NCBI GenBank assembly: GCA_038211735.1
Contig: JBBQVK010000001.1
Location: 310,001 to 374,000 of the forward strand
DNA length: 64,000 nt
Reading direction: 5' to 3'
DNA from: JBBQVK01 sp038211735
GTDB lineage: Bacteria; Patescibacteriota; Gracilibacteria; Absconditabacterales; Absconditicoccaceae
The position numbers were made by a program, and so were the translations under genes. Each line of letters starts with the position of its first letter. Position 1 is the stretch's first letter. The notes below the pieces were generated by a model that worked only from the letters and a program-made list of their open reading frames with translations, was not told where the DNA came from and did no database searches. This document shows, in pieces, positions 43,069-55,633 of the stretch.

Positions 43069-43570
43069 TAGACATAAATATCACCTAAATAAGCTTCGTG
43101 CTACATAGTACAGAAAGTGCGTCTATTTGCAAGAACTTTTTAAAGAATTTATCATGATTCTTGATAGGCATATGGAAGAGTTTCTGGGGAATGTAGAGTA
43201 AGTTTATTTTAATGAAAATTGTGAAAACGGGAAGGAGGTTGATGAAGAACTGATTGCGCCCTCCTGGACGCACAGGTTCGAATCAATCACCATCCCGTTT
43301 AATTTTCGTTTTTTAATTTCCTCACGCACCCTGAAGATTCGACCGTCCATAAATGTACCCAATAGCACCTATATACACTTACACACTACTCGAACAATTC
43401 AATTTGTTCATTCTATCACTATCTACTCTTCTAGTCTTAAGTCTTCTCTCGTGTGTCTCCAATGTTAAGTAATTCTTAAGCGAAACCCTTTCTCCATTGA
43501 CTCAGTTTTCAAGATTCCTACACTCCTACCAGTAAGTTCATCAAGGTCTTTTATTATAAAATCTACTCAC
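43069..43570. other. 500-base gap with a tRNA-like inverted repeat, no gene called
   Basis: No convincing coding frame on either strand with TGA as Gly. Around 43226-43300 a 7-bp inverted repeat (AACGGGA and TCCCGTT) encloses 61 bases holding a T-loop-like GGTTCGAATC, but the T-arm and D-arm do not pair, so it is not called a tRNA. The rest is A+T-rich and presumably holds the gdhA promoter; no clear -35/-10 was seen. Confidence 0.4.
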
Positions 43571-44809
43571 ATGTCACTATTCTCCGGCGTACAAGCACAG
43601 ATCAAAAAGTCGTATCTTCCTATTGCAGATCAGTTTGAAAGTCGTCTGATGGAACAACTGCTTGAACCTCAAAATATTGTGGATGTACAAGTTGAAATAA
43701 CAATGGATGACGGGACCAAAAAAAGTTTCCAAGCCTATAGAGCTCAACATACCAATGTTAGATGAGCGTACAAAGGAGGAATAAGATATCATCAAAATGT
43801 CTCTTTGGATGAAGTAAAATCACTGTCAGCCTGGATGTCATTTAAGACTGCAGTCGTCGATCTCCCACTAGGATGAGCGAAGTGATGAATAGTACTAAAC
43901 CCAAAAGAGCTTTCTATAGGAGAGATTGAAAGACTTTCTAGAGGATATATTGATGCAATATACACCCATATCTGACCTACCAAAGACGTTCCAGCTCCAG
44001 ATGTAAATACAAACGGGCAAATAATGGGGCGAATGACAGATGAATATGCTAAGATGACTGGATCATGGCAGCCTGGTGCGATTACTGGGAAGCCTCTCTT
44101 GATAGGTGGATCGAAAGGGAGAGAGCTAGCAACTTCACTGGGAGGTCTTATCGTTGTGGAAAGATATCTCGAACATAATAAAGATTCTATAAATGGCAAA
44201 ACTGTGGTGATACAATGAGCAGGAAATGTAGGATTAAATTTCGCAATACTAGCAGAAAGAAAAGGAGCAAAAATAATCGCACTTTCAGATTCTACAGGAG
44301 CGCTCTATGATGAGAAAGGATTAGATATCGCTCTAATTGCAAACATAAAGAACGATGGGAAATCAGTACTAGAGTATACAAATGCAAAACATATCACCAA
44401 TGAAGAGTTATTGATTACGAAGTGCGATATCTTGGCGCCTGCCGCGCTCGAAAATCAAATTACAAAAGACAACGCAGAACAAATCGATACTAAGTTAATC
44501 CTAGAGCTTGCAAACGGCCCAACTACTCCAGAAGCGGATGCAATCTTACAAACGAGAAATATCCCCCTTCTTCCTGATATACTCACAAATGCAGGAGGTG
44601 TAACTGTAAGCTACTTCGAACAAGTGCAAAACAATAGCAACTACTACCGAGAAGAAGATGAAGTGAACGACAAGCTCTTCAAAGTGATGGCGCGCGCAAC
44701 TGACGGCGTGATAGACACTGCAAACAAGCATACAATTACTCTTAGAGATGCTGCTTATGTTGTTGCGTTGGAAAGGATATTGGGTGCTATGAAAATTAGA
44801 GGGCGATAA
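43571..44809 (+). CDS. gdhA: Glutamate dehydrogenase
   Basis: Interconverts glutamate with 2-oxoglutarate and ammonia. 412 residues: NVRGAYKGGIRYH substrate loop, LPLGGAKGGIV with the catalytic region, KDVPAPDVNTNGQIMG, the Rossmann GAGNVGLNFA, and LANGPTTPEAD, LPDILTNAGGV near the end. In GGAKGG three of four glycines are TGA (43874-43876, and tandem TGATGA at 43883-43888). That is among the strongest proof of recoding here. Cofactor preference cannot be told by eye. Confidence 0.95.
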
Positions 44810-44880
44810 TTATTTCTTAAGTTTCTTAAGTTTTTCAAGTTCTACCAGTAATTTTTCGAGATTATTATTTTTTCTTCACG

Positions 44881-45732
44881 TTAATAAATGTTCACCAACT
44901 TCAGAATGATACCTGTGCGATTCAAAAAAACTGGTTCTTTCTGAAGCCATTCATTATACTTCTCGGATAGAGGAATAATTTTGCATGAACGTTGTTCTAA
45001 ATATAAACGATGTGCCTTATCTTTGAACTCTTCATATGGATCAGCGAGGTGTGCTAAATCCGCATCACATAAGATTTTCTCTAAGACATCCTTTGGCTTA
45101 TGTTGATGCGCAGTCGCCATAATCAAATGCTTTACGCGGCTGATTAATTTTGAATCATACTTTAGTTTTTTCATAATAAGTTCTGCGTAAAAAGCTCATT
45201 GGCTTTCATTGTTAACTGGAGAATCCAAAAATCAGATATCATGGAATGCTGCTGCAAGAAACAGGAGTTCTTTATCTTGTTCTAGGAGCACGTTCCCTTT
45301 CATCTGTTTCATTCCAACCATTTTTGCATGTTGTGAAGCTAACGTCATTGCCCATGGAACTACTTGTTCAAATGTATGTGCCTTGTTGTGATACTTATAC
45401 AATTCAGATGATTTTTCAGAACTATTACTCTTCCCTCCAGTGTTTGCATCCTTAATCTTTGGAAGGTTATTTAATAATTCACTTGCGTAAGTAGATGCCA
45501 ACACCAATCTTTTCTTTATATCTTCTGAATCAAAATATCTAACAATAGGACTATAGTCTTCTCGTTTTACTGTTTTATATTCAATAGCTAGTAACTCTAT
45601 ACTTTTCTTTACATTTTCTGCTATGAGATTTTTCAACTTTGCTGTCGTAGGTTGATTTATCTGAATAGGAAAAAGTATCTTATCTTGCGAAGTATTAATT
45701 TCTTTTTTCTCACTATGGCTTAATTTACCCAT
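44881..45732 (-). CDS. HD-domain hydrolase
   Basis: A 283-residue protein with the HD layout: YHNKAHTFEQVV (first His), FLAAAFHDIGF (the HD pair, next Gly as TGA), MATAHQHKP and LCDADLAHLA (last Asp). So probably a metal-dependent phosphohydrolase acting on a nucleotide or phosphomonoester. The N-terminal 100 residues are charged and unassigned. It lies 27 bases downstream of the 3D-domain gene on the same strand. Substrate unknown. Confidence 0.8.
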
Positions 45733-45759
45733 TCCATCTGCCTATTAGCAAATAAAACT

Positions 45760-46929
45760 TTACAAGTTATTCATCATCTCTCTTGTTTTCTCTCCAAAAT
45801 ATCCTTGTATTGATATATCTGTTCTGTCACTAAGTATCCCCTTATCTAGTTGGAAAGCAAAGACTGCTTCTATAGTTTTTCTATCATAGATTCAACTAAT
45901 TTTTGCTGATTTGTCTATAAATCCTAATCGTTGAAGTTTCCTTTGCAAGATCCTGATCTCTTTGCTAGATTCTCATTTAACAAATGGGTGCATAAACTCA
46001 TAGTACTTAAACTCCCCGTTTGTGAACAAATGATCGATAATGCGTTCGTCCAATGTTGTAGGTACTTCAACCTTTACCTCTCCATTAGATTCTTGATTGA
46101 TCGTTGCGACTCCTCCATCATGTTTCAAAAGTGGATTTCGGTTTTCATCTACCAAGCCTTTTTTCTTAGCATACATTTCCAATGCATATCTAGTCTGAGG
46201 GCCAAAAAGACCACATCGTTCGCTGCTCTTAGCAATTCAAAGCTGATCATGTTGGAAGTCACACACCGCATCAGTAGTTTCATCTCCATAAAACATAGTG
46301 GATCTTCACTCTTTCATATATCACATTGCAATAAGATAGTCCTGCAGCGCACCAACCCACGGATCTTCTCTTTGTGGTCGCAACTGCATCACCCATAAAC
46401 TTTTATGGAAGAAATCTTCAAAAATTGGGAATTTATCATAATCAAACCCAACGTCAGATCAAATAACTCCATCAGGACAGATGTAGGCATCTAAGTATTG
46501 AACGCCGAAGGAAAGAGCTCTTTCTAGTCCATCTTCACCTTTCCCAGCCCATATATCTATCCTATCTAACGACGCTTCAGTTCTTTCTCATTGTTCGACA
46601 ATTGCTCCACCTCTATCTTCAACTTTCCCAATCCCTCGTCCCGGGAAGTATAACTCAGTACCAAATGCATAAGAACTTGGAGCTGCTATCATTCAATTGA
46701 AAACTGCTCTTCACGATGCTCCATGCGTCCCATTCCCATTCAATGTAACCTCATCACTATAATTTCCTCTATAGTAAAAATCCTGTCATTTCAAGGGTGA
46801 GTAATAGGCGGTGACTTTCAACTGCTTATGTTCGCATTGAGTTGTATCAAAATCAGCCGCAAATGTTGTCCCCGCGATTGTACAGGTTATTACTCATGCT
46901 ATAATAGTCGTCAATAGCTTTCGTTTCAT
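45760..46929 (-). CDS. Secreted 3D-domain protein with peptidoglycan-binding domain
   Basis: A signal peptide (MKRKLLTTIIAGVITCTIAG) precedes a 3D (Asp-Asp-Asp, double-psi barrel) domain: LKVTAYYSPLKGQDFYYRG, then GIGKVEDRGGAI and RIDIWAGKG. Two peptidoglycan-binding_1-type modules follow, one near WVGALQDYL and the final IRILQRKLQRLGF with IQGYFGEKTREMM. 389 residues. Proteins of this type cleave or remodel peptidoglycan glycan strands (lytic transglycosylase-like). Many TGA. Stop is TAA. Confidence 0.83.
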
Positions 46930-46972
46930 TTTTTGTTTTTGTTGATAAATACTTCTAGCCCTTATGTTTTGC

Positions 46973-47890
46973 TTATCATACGTTAAATCCAAAGTTTTGG
47001 TTCCGATCCAATCATGGATCTGCAAACGTTGGCTCTTCTCCTGGATCCCGTCGTATCTTCTTGAAGGAAGGGAATGGAGCATTAGGATTTAAAAAGTTAA
47101 AACTAAATGCACTGTTTACCTGTTCGTACGTTGTAGAATTAACTTGATGAAGCTTTGTCTTGAGATTTACCAATTGCGCCAAAGTATCATCGTTCAAGTA
47201 TGCAGTATTGTTGAGTAAGAGATCAGTATTATTCACGAGAATATCTCTTCTTTGTTGCAGCAATGCCTGATGTGTAACGACTTTGTCTGCGAGAAATGCG
47301 TATGCGTTTGCTTTGATTCTATTGGTAATATAGCATGGAGCAGCATCCACAGCTTGGTCAAGTCATGCCTGGGTTAACGCTACATCGCCTGCTCCTGCAG
47401 CTTGATAGAACAACTGATCTCCAGCAATCTTGTCCGCATAACATCCTTGAGAGGTAGCCCAATATTCTTGTGCGAGTTGATATAACCCTTTCCCAGTTAC
47501 GTCAATCTGTTCTAATGTCTTATTTGTAAGATCTATGTGCGATTGTAATGCGTCTTTTGGATTCTTTGAATTCGTAACTAATTCCAAAATATCAATTGAC
47601 ACTAATGCGCTAGAAGTACTAAACAAACGTAATGCATCACGTACCACGTCATCACGAGAAAACACTTGTCCATTTCCCACTGCTATATTTGCCAACGTAG
47701 TACCAATTATTGTGTTATCAACTAAACTATCTTTTACATACAACTCACCTAGCTTAAGATTTTGTTTTACAGTCCAAATATTGAAAAAATCAAAAGAAAT
47801 AACACTTTGTGAAGAGAGCATATTCCGTCCTATAAGAAAAACGCATAGCAATGCATAGAAGATTTTTTTATGGAGGACGCGAGTAATCAT
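46973..47890 (-). CDS. Exported helical protein of unknown function
   Basis: A 305-residue protein with an N-terminal hydrophobic signal (KIFYALLCVFLIGRNML) and an all-helical mature part rich in Asn, Asp, Leu and Thr, with two Cys around AAPCYITNR and SQGCYADK that could form a disulfide. It ends with a Pro-rich, charged tail. Two or three TGA are read as Gly. It is followed 43 bases later by the 3D-domain gene, so a cell-envelope role is likely. Confidence 0.65.
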
Positions 47891-48041
47891 ATAGGGCTGA
47901 ATACACTAAATAGTTTGACACAATTATTATATTGACATTGTGTATAATATGCAAAAAATAAGACATACTGCCTTACATCATATCGCCTTACCCTTATTGT
48001 TATAAATTGGCTTTCAGAGTGCCTTTAAACGGAAAATAACT

Positions 48042-49520
48042 TTAAGAATACTTCTTTTTTAGGTAGTCCAAGAAATAGGTAGAATCAAGGTCCTCTCACG
48101 TGATACGTTTTACATGGTCAAGGACAGGATACAAACGTCCATGCTGCCGAACATTTTCCAAGAATCGGTTCTTGTATGAATTAAAGTTTCCTACTGCAAT
48201 TTCTTTTTCTCGATCAGGATGAGTTATCTTAAACGTGTTAAATAGTTGTGCTCATATAATGTTACCTAACATGTACGTAGGGAAATATCCGATCAATCAG
48301 CAAGACCAGTGCACATCTTGTAAACATCCTTGCGCATCATTAGAAGGCGTAATTCACAAATATGTTTGCATCAAATTATCTCGTGTCTGTGGTAGGTCTT
48401 TTACAGCAATAGATCCATTCATCAATCATTTTTCTATCTGATATCTCAGGAGGACGTGCATATTATAAGTAACTTCATCAGCCTGAATCCTGATATAGGA
48501 TGGATTAACTTTTGTAAGATAATCGTGCAATCCTTCAACGGTGAACTCTTTGGTTTGTTCAGGGAAATACTTTTGGAATAACGTTAGTAAGTACGTCAAA
48601 AAACCTTCGCTCTTACCGATAATATTCTCAATCAAACGAGATTGAGACTCGTGCATTCCTAGCGACATATTGTATGCGACATTGGTCCGATGCAAATCAT
48701 TCCTCCCATTTTGGTCATATAGTCCATGTCACATTTCATGGATGAGACTGTAAGTGCAATCAATGAGATCATGATAGGCAGTGTTGATACGTTCATCATT
48801 TGGCGAAATTAAATTTGCAAAAGGATGATGTGCTTCACCTATCATTCCACGATTCAAATCAAATCCAACTGTAGCTACAAGTTCTTCAAGCATCTTCTTA
48901 CAAACTACATGATCATAATCATTGATCGTATATGCGAGGTCTTTCTCTCAACCAGGTTGTTTTTGAATCAGCGTGGTAATAGGTTCCTGCAAAGGCAATA
49001 AGAGTTTATCATAGAACTCTTGATTCATACCTTCTTCATACTCGTCCAATCGTACATCATAAGGCTCTTTTTCTGGCGCGACTTGGGCAGCATATGACCT
49101 AGCCATCGCAAACACCTTCTCCAGATGCGGGGCAAAAAGATTGAAATCATTCTCTTTCTTTGCTTCCACCCACACACACCAGGCAGCTGATTTTGCTTTT
49201 GCAAACTCTTCTACAAACTCCTTTGAAAGTTTAGTTTCTTTATCAATTTCTCTCGTTGCTACAGCGATACTGCGTTGATAATCACTATCTAGCGAATTTC
49301 TGTCTATTGATAATGTTGTTACTAATTGCATATATGTTTCATCAATAACCTGTTCATGCAGAAGCCCAGAAATTAATGCAGACTGTTCTGCTCTATCATC
49401 ACCAGCTCCTGCAGGCAAATTCACATCTTGATCCCATTCAAGTAATAATCAAATGCTTCTCAACGTCTCAAGTTTCTTTTGATGCTCAAGGTATTTTTGG
49501 AGATTTGGTTCTGAATCCAT
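48042..49520 (-). CDS. M32 family carboxypeptidase (Taq type)
   Basis: Zinc carboxypeptidase that trims residues from peptide C-termini in the cytoplasm. 492 residues starting MDSEPNLQKYLEHQKKLETL, with the zinc site LIHEMGHGLYDQ (its Gly as TGA) and a downstream GMHESQSRLIEN glutamate ligand, exactly as in M32. The end (LGNIIGAQLFN, then ENVRQHGRLY) also fits. Stop is TAA. Confidence 0.93.
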
Positions 49521-49684
49521 TAATCGGTCGTGTTTACCGCCATAAAACAATAAAACAATTATAAAGATTACTTAAACTATGTCAATTGTAGTGCTTGATA
49601 TCTCCAACCGATAAAAGTTCTTTCTTTCTGCCTCAAAAAGCTTATAAATCCTATAATATAATGAGCTTTACTCATACATCACAT

Positions 49685-50227
49685 ATGAAACTTTTCATTT
49701 GACTTGGCAACCCTGGCAAAGAGTATGAACATACAAGACACAATGTCGGATGGTTGGTTCTGCATCAACTGTGTGAACAAGAAGGGTTTACTAATTTTCT
49801 TTTACAGAAAAAATTCCAAGCAGAGGTTGCAAATGGGATTGTCGGAAAGCGACAAGTGATCGCTGCGAAGCCACAGACATTCATGAATAGATCTGGTACG
49901 AGCGTACAAGAACTACTGCACTATTACAAAATAGAACCTAAAGATATTTTAGTCTTTCAAGATGATATCGATCTTGACGCAGGAAAGATAAGATTAAAAT
50001 TTAACTGAGCATCTGGAGGTCACAACGGCATCAAAGATATTGTTGCAAAAATAGGAACTGATAAATTTCGAAGATTAAAATTTTGAGTTGGGAGACCAGC
50101 GCATCCTGGACATGATGTCAGTGATCATGTACTTGGGGGCATGAGCTCCACCGAGAAAAAATACCGACGTGATCAGACACATGCAGTTCGTGAAAAGGTA
50201 GAAGAATACTTAAAGAATACGGGGTAA
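49685..50227 (+). CDS. pth: Peptidyl-tRNA hydrolase
   Basis: Releases tRNA from peptidyl-tRNAs dropped by the ribosome. 180 residues: MKLFIGLGNPGKEYEHTRHN with catalytic His at about 20 and its first glycine as TGA (49700-49702), KPQTFMNRSG, FQDDIDLDAGKIRLKFNGAS and GGHNGIKDI. In-frame TGA also codes the Gly of FNGASGG and of KFGVGRP. No Shine-Dalgarno. Confidence 0.96.
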
Positions 50228-50238
50228 ACACATAGAAA

Positions 50239-50688
50239 TTATTTAGTATGTGCTGCTATTTTCCTTACTGTACGGCGCCTCTTAGTTTTAGGATTTCACT
50301 CCTCATCCAGAATCTCCTCGGGATGTTCTTTTTGGTATGCTTGAATTTCTTTTTCTAAAACGTATCCAATTACTATTCTAATAATTACTAATAGTCCAAG
50401 CAACAATAAATTCTCAAGATCAAAATGGATCATGGTATTGATGATATCTGCAGCGATAATAAACTCCAAGCCTAGCAACAAATATATCGCAAGATTGCGT
50501 CTGACATGCATCAGTGAGCTCACTGGTCTACCATTTAAAATAATATTAAACTCATTGCGAACAGTGTCGCATATCGCTTTACCTACTCAGATCGCAATTA
50601 TAAAAAGACCAACAATATTTATAAGGTGTCCAATAAATACTCCAATATCCGAAACCGCTCCTATACCTGTGCCTGAATATACCGCCAT
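50239..50688 (-). CDS. DUF1622 family membrane protein
   Basis: A 149-residue protein with three hydrophobic segments, the family core LNGRPVSSLMHVRRNLAIYL followed by LLGLEFIIAADIIN, and IGYVLEKEI. The C-terminus is basic (KPKTKRRRTVRK). Function of the family is unknown. It converges with pth, 11 bases apart. Confidence 0.82.
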
Positions 50689-50780
50689 CCAATAGAAATA
50701 ACAATAAATACCTAATGTCTAAGTATAGTAATGTAGGTGACAGTTGTCAAAAACGCTCGCACATAAAACGACATAAAGAA

Positions 50781-50798
50781 AAGCGCCCTTAGGCGCTT
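50781..50798 (-). terminator. Terminator of infB
   Basis: AAGCGCC and GGCGCTT around a 4-base loop, followed by T-rich sequence on the minus strand, 28 bases past the infB stop. Confidence 0.75.
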
Positions 50799-50825
50799 AA
50801 TTGGGGTGTGATAAACTATATATGA

Positions 50826-53165
50826 CTACTCGATTACGAAGAATTCAATAATGTCTCCAACTTCTACTTTCTTTCACACCTTCACTTTCATCCCACACTC
50901 ATGTCCTTCTTTCACTTCTTTGACGGATTGTTGTTCTTTCTGTAGAGAGGTGATATTACCAGTTGTAAACGCAATCTCATTTCCAGCCTCATCAAGCGTA
51001 GGTTCGCTTGGTCTAAAGACTCTAAATCTAGCTCAGTTCGAAACAAACCCTTCTTTCACTTTACCACCAAAGACCATCTCCTTTCATTTTTTGTAGAAGA
51101 TTCCTAGAATTTCTAGTTTCCCAATTATAACTTCTTTGAGTTCTACTTTGATCATTCCAATCGCAAGTTTTTCGATATAGTCGATAAACTCATAGATGAT
51201 ATCATACTCTTTTACCTCAACACCCATATGTTCTGCCTTCTTTTTGAGTGGTGCACTTACAGAAACATTATATCAAATTATAAGCGCTTGCGAAGCTTGC
51301 GCAAAGACTAGATCACTATCGTTAATAGAACCTACATCACTATGTATAATTTTTAATTCTACATTTTCTGGGAGAGTAATACTCATAGCAGCTTGTTTTG
51401 CGGCCTCTAGGCTACCAAAACTATCAGCTTTGATAATCAACTTCAGCTGCGTGCTATCTCCTTTTCAGATCTTATCCATAATGTCTTGGAGCATTGCGTC
51501 TTTTGAAAACATATGTTCATGCGCAGCAATTGCTTCAATTTTCTTGGTTGCTAATTTTTCAGAATCTACTACCTCTACCACTCTACCTGGTTCCGGTAAT
51601 TCCTGAATACCCAAAATCATAACTGGATCTCCTCCCGTAACTTTTTTGATTGGCTTTCAAGTCCGATCCAACATCCTTCTCACTTTACCATACGTATTAT
51701 GCACCACGATAATATCTCCTACTTGTAGCGTCCCTGTCATCACGAGCAAGGTCGTTGTAACTCCTTGTTTTGCATCTTTATGTGCTTCTACTACAACTCC
51801 TACCGCATTTCTTGAAGGACTATATTTTAACTCTAGCATTTCATATTGGAGTAATATCGCATCTAGCAAGTCGTCTATTCCTTGCCCCGTTACTGAGGAA
51901 CATGGGATAATCATAGTCTCTCCTCCTCGTTCTTCTGGTTGGAGTCCATACTCAGAAAGTTGTCCTTTTATTTCTTCAAATCTAGAAATCCCCAAATCAA
52001 TTTTAGTTATTGCAACTATAATCGGGACGCCTGCATCTTTAGCATGATTGATTGCTTCTACCGTTTGTGGTTTGACACCATCGTCGGCAGAAATTACAAT
52101 AACAACAATATTGGTGAGTTTAGATCCGCGAGCTCTGATAGCCGTAAATAACTCATGTCAAGGTGTGTCTATAAAGGTTATTTTTTGTCCATTATGTGTA
52201 ATCTGCGATGCTCAAATAGATTGCGTAATCCCTCACGCTTCTCCCGCAACAACATCAGTTTTTCTCAAACGATCTAATAGTTTCGTCTTACCATGGTCGA
52301 CGTGTCCCATAATAGTAACTATAGGCGGTCTAGCAGTTAGATCTGCTGCATTTTTATCTTGCTCCAAAATCGCTTGTAGATTTACTTCCAAGACATCGCT
52401 CACGCTAGTCACTGTTGCTTCTTTTTCCACTGTCACTTCAAACTCTGAAGCAATCAATGTTGCAGTATCAAAATCGATTGAAGCTTGTGCTCCTTTCACG
52501 ATCTTGTTTGCCAAAAGAACTTTCATCACTTCAGGAAGTGGTATTCACATCTTTTCGGAAAACTCTTTTACTGTAACACTTCCTCAAACAGTAACTGTTC
52601 CTTTTTTCTTCAAACTATCAGAAACTTTATATGTTTTTTGTCTTTTCTCTTGTTGGCTAACTGCTCCTCATGTGCGCTTTGTAGCGCCAATTTGGACAGT
52701 TGCAGAGCTCTGTTGTCCTTGATACCCTCTTCCAGTTCACCCCCTAGCTGCTCCTCTTCAGGCTCCAGCATTACCACGTCCTTTTCATCCTGCTGCGCTT
52801 CTAGGTCATCTTCCAAAAGATGGTGTGGAACCACCTAATTCATCTACTCAGCTTTTTTTCTTGATAAGTTCATCTACTTCGTTGCGCACTTTTTCTTTCT
52901 TCTTTGGAGTAACTGTAGGTGGTTGTGTGTTTCTAGAAATAACTTTCGCCTCTTTCATAGAAGGGACAAAATCTCTTTCTTCCTCTTCTGCATCCATTTT
53001 AACTACTTGTTCTGCTTTCTCCTCTTCGACCTTATCTTCTTTAGCGTTTTTCTTTCCTCACTTTTTTGTAGGAGCAATATCAATGCCCAATCATGACAAA
53101 AAACCAGCATCATCGCCGAGAAATTGATCCACTCATTTTTTAGCATTTTTATCTGTTTCTGTCAT
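50826..53165 (-). CDS. infB: Translation initiation factor IF-2
   Basis: GTPase that brings initiator tRNA to the ribosome. 779 residues. The N-terminal third is a charged region then a Gly/Arg-rich linker (around residues 120-145, RGNAGAGRGAARGG), followed by an IF-2 N-domain (SVTVKEFSEKMGIPLPEVMK), G1 MGHVDHGKTK (about 289), IDTPGHELF, ITKIDLGISR, the middle domain, and a C-terminal domain ending VGDIIEFFVIE. Linker glycines are heavily TGA-coded, so the standard code would break it into many pieces. Stop is TAG. Confidence 0.95.
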
Positions 53166-53311
53166 TTATTTTACGAGTAACAAAAAAATTCGTCTCATCG
53201 AATGTAGAGATTCCATCGGTTAAAGCAAGGAAAAAGCAGTTTTGCATTCAGGGGGATTATTCGTATAACCCTTCTATAATCCTATAAGATTTAAAGATTG
53301 TTCACGAAAAT

Positions 53312-55057
53312 ATGTTTGCATTTGATCGCATATCTATATTCCATATCCACCAGCAGTACTTACACGAAATCCTTGGTCGTGAGAGCGTATTTTTTGTTGG
53401 TGGGTGTGTTAGAGATGTTCTTCTTGGTATTACGGAAAAACCTGCTGATATTGACCTTACGATGGCTGGAAAGCCAGATGAGATACGAGATAGTATGAAC
53501 TTCGATACAGAACAGATGAGCCGTTTCAAAACAGATAAATTTGGAACGATGACACTTATTCCAAAAAAACCTTCTCAAGATCTTTGAAAGCAAAAAATCA
53601 GTTACGAGATCACTCCATTTCGTACTGAAGGTGGATATGAAGATTTTCGTCATCCAGGAGAAATAAATCGGAGTGACGACCTACTACTAGATAGTCGCAG
53701 AAGAGATTTTACTATCAACTGTCTCTATCTGTGTGCGCTCACTATGGAAGGAAATATTGTTGAGCCTACTACGCAACCCATTCTACTTTCTCCAGGACAA
53801 AGCAGTCAGGAACTTATGCAAATTATTCAAAAACATCCTCTAATCTTTCTTTCAGATTCACATACGCTACTCATACAAGACGCAGAAACTATAGCTAAAG
53901 TATGCGCGAAAGGTGAGATCCACAAAGATATACTCCCATCTGTAATTGCTAAAGCATCTCTCCTACATACGACTTCTTGAGCACAATCTTCGACAAAAAA
54001 ACTGTGCGTGGTGATCGACCCACATGGAGGACTCGTAGATCTTTTGTCAGGTAAATTACGCACGGTCTGAAATCCAGATGATAGATTTACTGAAGACGCG
54101 TTGAGAATAATTAGAGCACTTAGATTTCCAAATACATTAAATCAAATCTCACCATCGATTAGTTTCGACTATGAAAAAGCAACGCGAATATCAATGCAAC
54201 ACAATGCGCACCTCGTAAAGAATCTCGCCAAAGAACGTATCAATCAAGAGTTTGTAAAAGTGTTCAAAGCGAACAATCCGTTCGGATATGTAAGTTTGCT
54301 TAATGAACTTTGACTCGTCGAAGTTCTCTTGCCTGCACTCGCTGCATGCAAAGGAGATGTGCAGCCTATTAGATATCATCCGTTCGATACATTTGATCAT
54401 ACACTGCTTACACTCCATGCATGTCAGGAGATAAATAAAAACTACTTAGTAAAATTAGCTATGTTATATCATGACGTAGGCAAACCTTCGCAGTATGCAT
54501 ACCTTCGCGAGCAATTAGAAAAAAATCCAGAAGAGATGGACATGTCTGGATACATACATCATACAGAAAGTAGCGTTCCACTCGCTCAACAAGATTTACA
54601 GAATCTTGGGTTTTCCAATAAAGAGATTGAAGAAATCTGTCGATATATCAGACGACATCATAGACCGTGAGAAATCCTTGCCAGCAATCCTGATCAGCGC
54701 GCTAAGAAAATTAGATCTCTGATCAGCGAAGTCGGAGAAAAGCGAGTATTAAATTTGATAGACTTAGCTATTGCAGATAGACTTGGTCAATTCAATCCTA
54801 TGCAACCACCCGCAATCGAAGAGCTCAAAGAGATGAAAAAAATCGTTAAACAGATGCACAAAGATGAAGGAAGATTTACGATGAAACAACTTGCTGTCGA
54901 TTGAAATATCCTCATGAAAGAACTTTCTATACCTCCTGGCCCAAAGCTTGGAGAGCTGCTACATGTAGCTTTTGAACGAGTTCTCACTGATACCCAAACC
55001 AGAAATACCCAAGAAAAGATCTTGGTACATTTGAAGTCGTTGAATGTAGTAAATTAA
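53312..55057 (+). CDS. cca: CCA-adding tRNA nucleotidyltransferase with HD domain
   Basis: Adds or repairs the 3' CCA of tRNAs. 581 residues. Nucleotidyltransferase signature FFVGGCVRDVLLG (about 27-39) with PADIDLTM, an RRRDFTINCLY motif, the tRNA-binding helical part (FTEDALRIIRALRFP), and a C-terminal HD domain (HPFDTFDHTLLTLHAC, LYHDVGKP, IHHTESS). Slightly longer than bacterial norms because of an insertion after CLYLCALT (about residues 145-240). Many TGA. Stop is TAA. Confidence 0.93.
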
Positions 55058-55067
55058 TATCTCAAAA

Positions 55068-55604
55068 CTACTTACTATCAAATCTATATAAGAGTGCGTG
55101 AAGTTCCATTTCTTTTCCTTTCTTCCATTTTACTCATTCATTGCTTTCAATTTTATAAATCTCATAGGTAGCTTGCATAATAGTTAATAATTTCTTTGCA
55201 ACATCCTCTGATTCTTCAGGAATATCTCTTCAGTTGATATTACCCTCTACATCTTTGAGCAATAATTCAATAAACTCTTCTCTAATTTCTTTGGGAATAT
55301 TTTTCTTACTACCTACAATCAATCTGATATAGCTACTTCAAACATTTTGTATCTCATCTTCGAATTGAGTAGGAGACAGCTCTGTTTGTTTTTGTGTTAG
55401 ATATGGAATTTCGTTACGTACAATAACCGTCAAAACACTCATACAGAAAGCTTTTTCGCGTTCATCCATATATCCTACTCTATCTCTCCCATAGTTGTCA
55501 TCGCCAGGACCATACACTTGATCGTTTGTACTGGAACCGATAGAATCTCATCAAATTATCATGGTAATACTATAGAGAATAAATAACCTAGATATAAACT
55601 TCAT
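55068..55604 (-). CDS. Exported protein of unknown function
   Basis: A 178-residue protein with a signal peptide (MKFISRLFILYSITMIIGG; the final GG is tandem TGATGA), then a charged helical body (DDNYGRDRVGYMDEREKAFC, EIREEFIELLLKDVEG). The whole frame was read codon by codon. It converges with cca, with 10 bases between stops. No family recognised. Confidence 0.65.
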
Positions 55605-55633
55605 ATTTATCCATCTAAATAAGTCAATAGTAT

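Noticed and set aside
42875..43084. 69-codon minus-strand frame ending at TGA
   Set aside because: The phase one base away gives a YtxH-like protein when TGA is Gly, so this frame is the shadow.
43226..43302. tRNA gene
   Set aside because: The terminal stem and a T-loop-like sequence are present, but T-arm, anticodon arm and D-arm cannot be paired, so it is kept only as an observation.
52610..52834. 74-codon minus-strand acidic frame inside infB
   Set aside because: It lies out of phase with infB; the in-phase reading gives the Gly/Arg-rich IF-2 linker.
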